Source: an uncultured Lachnospiraceae bacterium (GTDB lineage: Bacteria; Bacillota; Clostridia; Lachnospirales; Lachnospiraceae). From it: a stretch of DNA of 10,711 nt. Location of the stretch: NCBI GenBank assembly GCA_910586555.1, contig CAJUJY010000090.1:1-10711 (forward strand). The letters are read 5' to 3'. Made by a program: the position numbers and the translations under genes. Shown here in pieces: positions 5,813 through 10,711 of this stretch. The notes under the pieces are model-generated. The model had not been told where the DNA came from, did no database searches, and worked only from the letters and a program-made list of their open reading frames with translations. Positions within the stretch are counted from its first letter, which is position 1. The number at the start of each line of letters is the position of its first letter.

Positions 5813-6334
5813 ATGAATAAGAATAAAAATGAACGCACAATAGAATACATGGAGCAAAACAGCACACTGATTGGGCAGAAAATGAGGACATTCATTGACC
5901 AGGAAACGGGGGAAATCATAGAGGTTAGCCAGAGTACCAAGCTGGTTTATGGCCAAAAAAATTTCTGGAAATGTTACATGAGGGATTTTATTGCTGTCTT
6001 AAAGGAACTTAGTGATAAGCAGTACAAAGTCTTTATTTATATCATGGAGCATACCAGGCCAAGTGACAACCGGTTTATTGCTACCTACCAGGATATTATG
6101 GAGGACATAGGGTGTTGCAAGCAGACAGTGGCGTCTGCACTAAATAAGCTGAAGAATAAGGATTTTATGAGGAAGATACAGGCGGGCGTCTGGATTGTAA
6201 ACCCTGATATCCTGATAAAAGGCAATGACCGTAAACGTGAGATGCTCCTTTCGGAGTACCATGAAGTGAAAACTGTGAAAGATGATGAAGAAAAGAATAT
6301 AAAGAATAAAAACAACAGGGATGCCAGGCTGTAG
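5813..6334 (+). CDS. repL: RepL-family plasmid replication initiator
   Basis: This 173-residue protein matches the RepL family of small Gram-positive plasmids: an early block FIDQETGEIIEV, a central helical block ELSDKQYKVFIYIMEHTRPSD, the helix-turn-helix-like NRFIATYQDIMEDIGCCKQT, and the hallmark GVWIVNPDILIKGNDRKREM near the end. RepL binds the plasmid origin and starts replication. I place the start at 5813, where AGGAGAGG lies about ten bases upstream. An in-frame ATG at 5654 would add 53 residues but has no ribosome binding site and would make the 5701-5733 hairpin coding, so I reject it. The C-terminus is lysine- and asparagine-rich. The gene diverges from the minus-strand block and converges on mob. 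The family call is strong; whether the replicon is active cannot be judged from sequence. Confidence 0.88.
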   Translation: MNKNKNERTIEYMEQNSTLIGQKMRTFIDQETGEIIEVSQSTKLVYGQKNFWKCYMRDFIAVLKELSDKQYKVFIYIMEHTRPSDNRFIATYQDIMEDIGCCKQTVASALNKLKNKDFMRKIQAGVWIVNPDILIKGNDRKREMLLSEYHEVKTVKDDEEKNIKNKNNRDARL

Positions 6335-6356
6335 CCTGATGCATCCTTCTGTTGTT
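6311..6356 (-). terminator. Large hairpin between repL and mob, terminator for mob
   Basis: Nested arms pair almost throughout: AACAACAG (6311-6318) with CTGTTGTT (6349-6356), GGATGC (6319-6324) with GCATCC (6341-6346), and CAGGC (6325-6329) with GCCTG (6334-6338), leaving two 2-base bulges. On the minus strand the stem is followed by TTTTTATTCTTT, making a good terminator for mob. On the + strand no U-tract follows. The repL stop codon lies inside it. Confidence 0.75.
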
Positions 6357-6374
6357 GCGTGTATACTGAAACCG

Positions 6375-6791
6375 TCAAAATTCCATGCCATCTTCTGGCT
6401 GTGTGTCAAACGTATAATCGGGGGCTGTGCGCCGTACCGTCTTGCAGATTTCCTCTGCTTGTTCCTTCTGGTCTTCCTGCAAGCGTTCCAGATATCGCCG
6501 TGCGACAAAATTAAATGTTTCTGGAGATTCTGGCGAACTCTTAATTCTTACAAACGCAACGTCAAGTACCTTTTCCACACAAGCATCCAAAGTCGGCATT
6601 TCTGATACGGCTCTGACTGCTTCATCAAGCTGGGCTTCCTTCTGCTTAATAGCCTCCCGTTCCTGTAAAACAGCTTTTTTCTGGTCTTCCAGATCCTGTA
6701 CTGCTATCTCACGCTGCTCTAAATTACCCTGCCATTCTGACAGCGTATTTTGCGTTTTAAGGAGTTCTTCTTCTTTTGCCTGTAATTTCAG
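6375..6791 (-). pseudogene. Displaced C-terminal half of the relaxase (frameshifted)
   Basis: This frame continues the coiled coil of the upstream relaxase: it reads LKLQAKEEELLKTQNTLSEW and on through long Glu/Lys/Gln heptads, then SEMPTLDACVEKVLDVAFVR, and ends in QPEDGMEF. It has no ribosome binding site at any early ATG; the first (6597-6599) falls mid-helix. Removing one base of the CC at 6792-6793 (+ strand) joins it to the relaxase as ...LDNQ-LKLQAKEEEL..., restoring a single protein of about 382 residues. Relaxases of this family commonly carry such a C-terminal coiled coil, used for dimerisation or membrane association. It may be a real mutation, an assembly error or, less likely, a programmed shift. 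Confidence 0.7.
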
Positions 6792-7524
6792 CCTGGTTGT
6801 CTAAAATGGCTTTGTGGGCATTTAAAGCAGCCTGGCGGGCAATCAAGTCCTTCTTTTCCTGTTCAATCTGGCACAGCAGTTCAGTATATTCGCTTTCTTG
6901 CTTTAATTCCTCTACCTTTTTAGTTGACTTTTTCTTTGTGCCTGTCATAAAAGAGCAGCCAAATTCGGTTTGCGTCATAGTATCTACTTCACGGTTCAGT
7001 TCTTTCATGTTCTTACGCAGGCTTATCTGTTTGCAATTTAATTTTCCATACACTTCTGGTATAATCATAAAATGCCCGTGTACACGTGATATGACCAGCT
7101 CTTTCGTTTCTGGCTCTCTGTATTCATGTTCCTCATCATAATGGATATCTGCGTCGATAAAGTTTTCCTCTCCGTACTTTGCCCGTAGCAGCTCTGCAAT
7201 TCGAAGAAACCAGTCATGGTATCTGTCACGTGGCAACCCCGCAGGAACTGGTATTTCGATACATTGGACCGTAACCCGGTCTTTACGCTTGTTGGTGTTG
7301 CCATTACTATCAAGATATTTAATCCTGTCATCATACTTTTTACAGCGTTCTTTGTAGGATAGACCTAAGATGCTAAAATTATATTTGCACTTTGTAAGGT
7401 CAATATCCTTGTTTTTCTTTTTGGCGGTTGCCCTTTTTTCAGGGGAAATATCATTATGTCTAAAGTGTGCCTTAACCTCCGCTGCTCCTTTGTATTTCCC
7501 TCCTTCAAATTTACAACTTGCCAT
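6757..7524 (-). CDS. mob: MobV/Pre-type relaxase, catalytic domain, truncated by frameshift
   Basis: This is a 255-residue Mob_Pre-family protein, which nicks oriT and leads the strand during mobilization. Features matching MobM-type enzymes, in order: HFRHND (H20, H23), at the place of the proposed catalytic His of MobM; KNKDIDLTKCKYNF (37-50), matching the family's N-x-D-I...NY block; DRVTVQCIEIPVP; then the metal site, IHYDEE (H128) with VHGHFMI (H149, H151), separated by an insertion of about 15 residues compared with the compact HxDExxPHxH form. GKLNCKQIS follows. From about residue 190 it becomes a charged coiled coil. The frame ends early in GKRRRTP after a probable one-base insertion near 6792. 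AAGGGGTGAT before the ATG supports the start. The nuclease domain looks complete, so partial activity is possible. Confidence 0.85.
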   Translation of the reverse strand: MASCKFEGGKYKGAAEVKAHFRHNDISPEKRATAKKKNKDIDLTKCKYNFSILGLSYKERCKKYDDRIKYLDSNGNTNKRKDRVTVQCIEIPVPAGLPRDRYHDWFLRIAELLRAKYGEENFIDADIHYDEEHEYREPETKELVISRVHGHFMIIPEVYGKLNCKQISLRKNMKELNREVDTMTQTEFGCSFMTGTKKKSTKKVEELKQESEYTELLCQIEQEKKDLIARQAALNAHKAILDNQAEITGKRRRTP

Positions 7525-7559
7525 ATGATCACCCCTTCCTATCTATCGTCTATGGCAAA

Positions 7560-7702
7560 ATTTCTGTCTGTCAGCAAGTTAAAAGTCTTACAGAAGTCTT
7601 AGTAAAGTCTTAGTGCAAAAATCTCATCTATATACTAACGGTATCACACCGACATAGACTTGTAAAGGTCTTGCATTTAGGACTTTACTCCGTAAAGTCT
7701 CC
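7560..7702. other. Putative oriT
   Basis: This region upstream of mob holds the tandem repeats, a CGGT-ATCAC-ACCG dyad (7639-7651) and a perfect GACTTTAC-TCC-GTAAAGTC hairpin (7681-7699). The best-known MobV nick sequence (pMV158) is TAGTGTG/TTA. Two look-alikes here are TTAGTGC on + (7610-7616) and GGTGTGATA on minus (7643-7651). The second also sits in a dyad and lies on the mob coding strand, so I favour it. The nick position is not established by sequence alone. Confidence 0.5.
7583..7612. repeat. Three 11-bp tandem repeats in the oriT region
   Basis: AAGTCTTA recurs at 7583-7590, 7594-7601 and 7605-7612, with exact 11-bp spacing, one helical turn. Phased short repeats just upstream of a relaxase gene suit binding of relaxase or an accessory factor on one face of the DNA. 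Confidence 0.65.
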
Positions 7703-7837
7703 GTTCGTTCCTCACTTAAATGGCATGGGCTGCGCCCCTACAACCCCCAGTGCGCCTGCGGCGCCGGGAGCAGTAAACCTTGTGTTTATTGGCTTTACCT
7801 GCATTTTGATAAAAATTCCGATAAAATGGCTCATTTT
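7703..7837. other. GC-rich patch between oriT and the long repeats
   Basis: No gene is evident. Two compact GC hairpins occur: GGGC-TGC-GCCC (7727-7737) and GCGCC-TGC-GGCGC (7752-7764), in a local GC-rich patch unlike the AT-rich surroundings. They may belong to oriT or to a single-strand origin. The 74-codon frame across this area (7671-7895) has no ribosome binding site. Confidence 0.35.
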
Positions 7838-8034
7838 CTGGCGTCACCACCTCTTATGCTCTTTTTATTTTTTCCGTGCTTTTCCAAAAATGTAAAAGCC
7901 CATTATTTGCAGCTATTCCGGAAACAACAGGGTGGTTACCTGGAGTAACCCTGGTAACTTTCGTCTTTTAAATGCTGTATTTACAAGGCTTAATTTTGCA
8001 GGTGTAGTTACAATGTACAGCTTTAGGTGACGCC
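7838..8034. repeat. Long repeat, copy 1 (GGTTAC-N5-GTAACC)
   Basis: It starts CTGGCGTCACCACCTCTTAT and aligns with 8072-8269 at a constant 234-bp offset for at least the first 120 bases, then more loosely. It carries the dyad GGTTAC-CTGGA-GTAACC (7934-7950) with an extra GGTAAC at 7953-7958, and ends in GGTGACGCC (8026-8034), the inverse of the opening GGCGTCACC (7840-7848). Confidence 0.7.
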
Positions 8035-8071
8035 ACCATGCTGTTATTCTGATTTTTGTTACCAAATTTCC

Positions 8072-8269
8072 CTGGCGTCACCACCTCTTATGCTCTTTCT
8101 ATTTTTTCACCATTTTTCCAAAAATCTAAAAAGCCTGCATTTACAGCTATTTCGGATACAGAAAGGAGGTTACCTGGAGTAACCCTGGTAACTTCAGACC
8201 TCAAAGCACCATGTTTACAAACCTTATATTTTTCACTACAGTAACCCTGTTTACAGGAAGCTGATGCCA
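8072..8269. repeat. Long repeat, copy 2 (GGTTAC-N5-GTAACC)
   Basis: It keeps the opening CTGGCGTCACCACCTCTTAT, the TTTCC-AAAAAT block and the dyad GGTTAC-CTGGA-GTAACC (8168-8184) with GGTAAC at 8187-8192. The right part has diverged; the closing GGTGACGCC is now a weaker CTGATGCC. Further GTTACC/GTAACC sites lie at 8058-8063, 8241-8246 and 8421-8427. The pair may be a partition or replication-control site, or an operator for the downstream gene. Confidence 0.7.
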
Positions 8270-8277
8270 GATATTAT
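8250..8277 (+). promoter_or_regulatory. Candidate promoter of the DUF5688-like gene
   Basis: TTTACA (8250-8255) and TATTAT (8272-8277) are separated by 16 bases, giving a reasonable sigma-70-type promoter. It would produce a leader of about 145 bases. GTAACC at 8241-8246 lies directly upstream, so the repeat-binding protein, if any, could act here. Confidence 0.45.
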
Positions 8278-8332
8278 ATGTTTTTATAGATAATTTTCTA
8301 ACACGTGCCATGTTTAGCTTCCAAATATCCGA

Positions 8333-8375
8333 ACAGACTGCAACAGGCAGTCTGTTATAACACTGCCTGTTGCAG
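8333..8375 (+). promoter_or_regulatory. Two mutually exclusive leader hairpins
   Basis: CTGCAACAGGCAGT (8338-8351) pairs perfectly with ACTGCCTGTTGCAG (8362-8375), a 14-bp stem. The same bases can instead form ACAGACTG/CAGTCTGT (8333-8340 with 8348-8355). The two folds exclude each other, as in attenuators. No U-tract follows the large stem, so simple termination is unlikely. Confidence 0.5.
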
Positions 8376-8431
8376 CGGGTGCATATCTGGAACATGCAAA
8401 AACACTCACAGAACAGGAGAGGTTACCAGAT

Positions 8432-9379
8432 ATGAACCAGATAAAAACATTTGATAATTTTGTAGCTTCAGTTAAGGATGCGCTTGCAAAAGAATTCCCA
8501 GGCTGCCAGGTGGGAATAATTACAGTCACTAAAAACAATGGTGTACGTCTGCAGGGAATCAGCGTAAGACCAAAAGGAACAAGCATTGCACCAAATATCT
8601 ACATGGAGAACTATTTTTCAGATTTCCAGGATGGGCGTCCGTTTACAGATATTATAAAAGAATTAAAGTCCGTCTACAGGCAGGGGATGGATAACGCAGC
8701 AATGGGCATTAACGCAGATGCCATACAGGATTTTTCCTCTGTAAAGGACAGGATATGTTATAAACTCATAAACAGGGAATTGAATGAAGAGTTTCTTTTC
8801 ACAGCCCCACACAGGGATTTCCATGGGCTTGCAGTTATTTATTACATAGACTTAAGCCATGCAGGCGGAGAAATGGCATCGGTCACAGTCACAGGAAGCC
8901 TGGCAGACACCTGGGGTATAGATGAAGGAAGGCTTTTTGGGCTTGCCAGCATAAACACGCCAAAGCTTAACCGTGGCCAGATAATCCCATTGTCCGATGA
9001 ACTTGATATCCTGGTTGGAATCCATTCTCCACATAATACAGGATGTGGATGCTGCCAGTACGACAGGTTTGATTTTACCAGCGTTGGTGAGGGCATCCTT
9101 CCGCTGTATATTGCCACGAATGCCAGAAAAGTATATGGATCTGCAGTTATTTTATATAAAGGGCTGTTAGAGGCTGTAGCTAAAATCACTGGCAGCTTTT
9201 TCGTGCTCCCAAGTTCGGTGCATGAGTGCATATTTGCACCTGGCGAGCCAGAGGATGCAGAAAGGATGGCGGAAATGGTAAGAAGCATAAACGCCACACA
9301 GGTTGCAGCAGAAGAAGTCCTTTACGATGGCTGTTTTTATTACAATGCAGAAAGCCATGAGTTGCACAGGGCAGCATAA
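8432..9379 (+). CDS. DUF5688-like protein of unknown function
   Basis: This 315-residue cytoplasmic protein resembles DUF5688, a family I associate with Lachnospiraceae and their mobile elements. Matching landmarks are NNGVRLQGISVRPKG (about 35-49), NIYMENYFSDFQDG, a central DRICYKLINRELNEEFLFTA followed by PHRDFHGLAVIYYI, and the C-terminal FFVLPSSVHECIFAPGE with MAEMVRSINATQVAAEEVL. A cysteine cluster, CGCCQYDRFD, lies inside a locally unusual TGCGCC segment and could bind metal. No signal peptide or membrane segment is present. AGGAGAGG (8415-8422) precedes the ATG by about ten bases, and a GGTTACC motif (8421-8427) overlaps this window, so a binding protein could block translation or transcription there. 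A terminator follows, so it appears to be a single-gene unit. The family name is from memory of its pattern; no function is known to me. Confidence 0.82.
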   Translation: MNQIKTFDNFVASVKDALAKEFPGCQVGIITVTKNNGVRLQGISVRPKGTSIAPNIYMENYFSDFQDGRPFTDIIKELKSVYRQGMDNAAMGINADAIQDFSSVKDRICYKLINRELNEEFLFTAPHRDFHGLAVIYYIDLSHAGGEMASVTVTGSLADTWGIDEGRLFGLASINTPKLNRGQIIPLSDELDILVGIHSPHNTGCGCCQYDRFDFTSVGEGILPLYIATNARKVYGSAVILYKGLLEAVAKITGSFFVLPSSVHECIFAPGEPEDAERMAEMVRSINATQVAAEEVLYDGCFYYNAESHELHRAA

Positions 9380-9392
9380 ATGTATCCATGGG

Positions 9393-9431
9393 GTATGTGC
9401 CAGTTTTTTTATTGGCACATACTCTGTTTTT
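9393..9431 (+). terminator. Intrinsic terminator after the DUF5688-like gene
   Basis: GTATGTGCCA (9393-9402) pairs with TGGCACATAC (9413-9422), a perfect 10-bp stem with a 10-base loop, followed by TCTG and a short T run (9427-9431). It lies 13 bases after the stop codon. Confidence 0.8.
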
Positions 9432-9460
9432 CCGAATTTCAGGTAACATAGGAAAAACCA

Positions 9461-9501
9461 TTGAACTTAAAAGATAAGAATGATATGATAGAACTTGAAA
9501 G
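9461..9501 (+). promoter_or_regulatory. Toxin-antitoxin promoter with direct-repeat operator
   Basis: TTGAAC (9461-9466), a 17-base spacer and TATGAT (9484-9489) form the best sigma-70-type promoter in the window. TTGAACTTAAAAG (9461-9473) and TAGAACTTGAAAG (9489-9501) are a near-direct repeat overlapping the -35 and the start region, a plausible site for autorepression by the antitoxin or complex. Confidence 0.6.
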
Positions 9502-9537
9502 GAAACAGTTTATTAAATTGGGAAGAAGGTGGCTATC

Positions 9538-9795
9538 ATGATGTCTACACTGCAAAAACAGGTAATACAGTCCCTTAATGGTTTATCTGATGATAATTTG
9601 AAATTTTTACTTGATATGATACAGCGTTTTATGAGGCCGGCTGAGTCCAGGGAAGAAAGTAATACCAGCACATCAGTAAAGAATAACATACGCAGGCTTG
9701 GAAGTCTGGAGGGGCAAAACCTGGTTGTTTCTGGTTATGACATAGATGAATGCAATGATGAAATTGCGGAAATGTTTGGGGTGTCTGGCCAATGA
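9538..9795 (+). CDS. Type II antitoxin partner of the PIN toxin
   Basis: This small acidic protein of about 85 residues is encoded directly before a PIN-domain toxin. The N-terminal half is helical (LQKQVIQSLNGLSDDNLKFLLDMIQRFM), the middle is polar and probably disordered (ESREESNTSTSVKNN), and the C-terminus is acidic (GYDIDECNDEIAEMFG), as expected of an antitoxin tail that wraps the toxin. AAGGTGG (9526-9532) fits ATG 9541 best; ATG 9538 and GTG 9529 are in frame alternatives, and I give 9538. Its stop overlaps the toxin start by four bases (ATGA), so translation is coupled. I do not assign it to a named DNA-binding fold; the antitoxin role rests on position and pattern. Confidence 0.8.
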   Translation: MMSTLQKQVIQSLNGLSDDNLKFLLDMIQRFMRPAESREESNTSTSVKNNIRRLGSLEGQNLVVSGYDIDECNDEIAEMFGVSGQ

Positions 9796-10196
9796 AAATA
9801 CTGATAGATACCCATATTGCCATATGGGCTGTATTAAATGATATTAAGTTATCGGAAAAAGCAAAGGAAATCCTGCTGGACAATAAAAATGAAATATTTT
9901 ATAGTACAGCTTCTGTATGGGAAATTACGATAAAACATATGCTTCATCCAGATAAAATCCGAATGAACGGCAGTCTTTTAGGAAAAGGCTGCGAGGATAA
10001 CGGATATGAAGTATTGCCTATTTTGAATAAACATGTTTCGGCATTAGAAACTTTGAAGCGTCAGGAAAATGCTCCAAAGCATAATGATCCATTTGACCGG
10101 ATTATGGTTGCGCAGGCAAAGGCAGAGGGCATGATGTTCTTAACACATGACTTGTTAATCCCATATTATATGGAACCCTTTATAATTTCAGTATAG
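9792..10196 (+). CDS. vapC: PIN-domain (VapC-family) ribonuclease toxin
   Basis: This 134-residue protein has the full VapC-type PIN pattern: MKILIDTHIAIWAVLND with D6, STASVWEITIK with E44, the HNDPFDRIMVAQA motif with D99 and D102, and LTHD with D120. These acidic residues coordinate Mg2+ for single-strand RNA cleavage; VapC relatives usually cut tRNA or rRNA loops and stop growth until neutralised. Length matches the family and every key acidic residue is present, so the toxin looks functional. It overlaps the antitoxin by four bases and shares its promoter. On a plasmid or mobile element, such a pair favours retention by killing or arresting cells that lose it. No terminator follows at once; the first likely one is at 10488-10545. 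The RNA target cannot be told from the sequence. Confidence 0.9.
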   Translation: MKILIDTHIAIWAVLNDIKLSEKAKEILLDNKNEIFYSTASVWEITIKHMLHPDKIRMNGSLLGKGCEDNGYEVLPILNKHVSALETLKRQENAPKHNDPFDRIMVAQAKAEGMMFLTHDLLIPYYMEPFIISV

Positions 10197-10210
10197 TAAG
10201 GTATTTAAAC

Positions 10211-10480
10211 ATGATTTTCCAAGGCACAACCGAGACGTTTGACAAGCGCACCATCATAGAGCTTTCCAGGGATGTGATAAAGGAAATTGCATAGAAATAT
10301 GAGAATGTTCAGAAAAGCGTAGGTGGTATTATGGGTGGAGCATTGATTGAAACAGAAGCCAGAAAGAAAACAGCGCTTGTGCTGCTTGAAATGGGAAAAT
10401 TAACCATAGAAGAAATTTCAGTTGCTTCGGAGCTTAGTATTGCAGAAGTAGAACAACTTGCAAAACTTCAGACTGTTTAA
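10211..10480 (+). pseudogene. C-terminal remnant of an Rpn-like gene, split by an amber codon
   Basis: A short frame opens MIFQGTTETFDKRTIIELSR and stops at TAG (10292-10294). The same frame then continues to 10480, with an internal ATG at 10331 giving 49 residues. The tail, ARKKTALVLLEMGKLTIEEI then a Ser-Glu-Leu-Ser helix-turn pattern, resembles the C-terminal end common in Rpn (PD-(D/E)XK, transposase-like) proteins: an alkyl-rich helix, then G-K-L-[ST]-x-E-E-I and L-S-x-x-E-V. No nuclease domain is present upstream, where vapC lies. I read this as a leftover tail. The 49-residue piece might still be translated, but it has only a weak GGTGG upstream. Confidence 0.45.
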
Positions 10481-10487
10481 ATGATTA

Positions 10488-10545
10488 GGAAACCAGCTAT
10501 CAGAAACCAAATAATACAGGTTTTGGATGGATGGTTTTCTTTTTC
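10488..10545 (+). terminator. Possible terminator after the Rpn-like remnant
   Basis: GGAAACC (10488-10494) can pair with GGTTTTC (10533-10539), with one G-T pair, enclosing an inner AAACC/GGTTT stem. A T-rich run (10535-10545) follows. It is the first terminator-like signal after the toxin-antitoxin genes. Confidence 0.4.
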
Positions 10546-10660
10546 TATATAAAAGTTAAAAATATGTCAAATAAAAATATCTTTGATGATATTATAAAAT
10601 CTAATTTGACAAATAATATTTATATATGATATCATAACAAATAATATATTTATTTTGGGG
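10546..10660. other. Very AT-rich non-coding DNA with dyads and direct repeats
   Basis: TGTCAAAT (10565-10572) and ATTTGACA (10604-10611) form an inverted pair; the second holds a perfect TTGACA -35 hexamer (10606-10611) facing right. TATGATATCATA (10625-10636) is a 12-bp palindrome flanked by two near-identical ACAAATAATATTTAT-type repeats. This looks like an operator-controlled promoter for a gene beyond the right edge. No clear -10 at 17 bases could be fixed. Confidence 0.4.
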
Positions 10661-10711
10661 GAGACTGTCCGAAAACTAAGATGAGTTTCTACCAAAATTA
10701 AGATTGATTCA
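10655..10711 (+). mobile_element. Possible insertion-sequence end cut by the window
   Basis: GGGGGAGACTGTCCGAAAAC resembles the G-run plus GACTGTCCGAAAA style of terminal repeat seen on several IS families. It is followed by two related 17-mers (AAACTAAGATGAGTTTC, AAATTAAGATTGATTCA). No transposase is visible and the partner end lies outside, so this is a weak call. Confidence 0.25.

Noticed and set aside
6427..7141. Two + strand frames opposite the relaxase (6427-6804, 6776-7141)
   Set aside because: They are antisense to the coiled coil and relaxase, with Ser/Cys-rich translations typical of reverse-complemented Glu/Lys/Gln codons.
7583..8269. CRISPR array
   Set aside because: The 11-bp repeats are too short and lack spacers, and the ~200-bp repeats occur only twice with no regular spacer pattern; no cas genes are present.
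8842..9461. Overlapping minus-strand frames opposite the DUF5688-like gene
   Set aside because: They are antisense shadows, rich in Ser/Pro/Cys with no domain. One runs across the 9393-9431 terminator.

Overview
The window looks like the backbone of a low-GC Gram-positive (Bacillota) plasmid or mobilizable element, most likely from a gut clostridium of the Lachnospiraceae type. The reasons are AT-rich intergenic DNA, strong AGGAGG-type ribosome binding sites, a RepL-family initiator, a MobV/Pre-type relaxase, a DUF5688-like protein and a VapC/PIN toxin pair. No rRNA, tRNA, CRISPR array or complete insertion sequence was seen.

Layout, left to right. Positions 1-792 are non-coding and AT-rich. 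They hold a hairpin, a 20-bp perfect palindrome and about ten scattered GTAACA/GTGACA motifs, which looks like an iteron-type origin or operator field. Positions 793-2684 are a two-gene + strand operon: a single-stranded DNA-binding protein and a ClpX-like AAA+ ATPase that keeps the ClpP-docking IGF tripeptide but lacks the zinc domain and has a long unfamiliar C-terminus. Positions 2832-5041 hold three minus-strand genes. One has a sigma-region-4-like helix-turn-helix joined to a segment resembling the C-terminus of phage D5-type primases, and two are unrecognised. Related leader repeats precede the two upstream members.

Positions 5042-5812 separate this minus-strand block from repL (5813-6334, +). 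Here a 371-bp core is enclosed by perfect 46-bp inverted repeats and contains a clear + strand intrinsic terminator and other hairpins. It could be an invertible switch, a replication-control leader or an unusual origin. RepL converges on a relaxase gene (minus, 7524-6375), and a large hairpin that can end the relaxase transcript separates the two. The relaxase catalytic domain is intact, but the coiled-coil C-terminus is displaced by a single-base frameshift near 6792. Upstream of mob lies an oriT-like region with three 11-bp tandem repeats and dyads.

Positions 7838-8269 contain two diverged copies of a roughly 200-bp repeat at a fixed 234-bp offset, each with the dyad GGTTAC-N5-GTAACC. A leader with two mutually exclusive hairpins follows, then the DUF5688-like gene (8432-9379) and its terminator. 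Positions 9538-10196 are a type II toxin-antitoxin pair with a PIN-domain toxin, a good promoter and a 4-bp gene overlap. The right end holds a decayed C-terminal remnant of an Rpn-like gene split by an amber codon, AT-rich dyads and a possible insertion-sequence end cut by the window.

The recognisable functions fit together as replication (RepL, SSB, AAA+ ATPase, primase-like protein), conjugative mobilization (relaxase and oriT) and stable inheritance (toxin-antitoxin). All names come from reading motifs by eye; no database search was possible.
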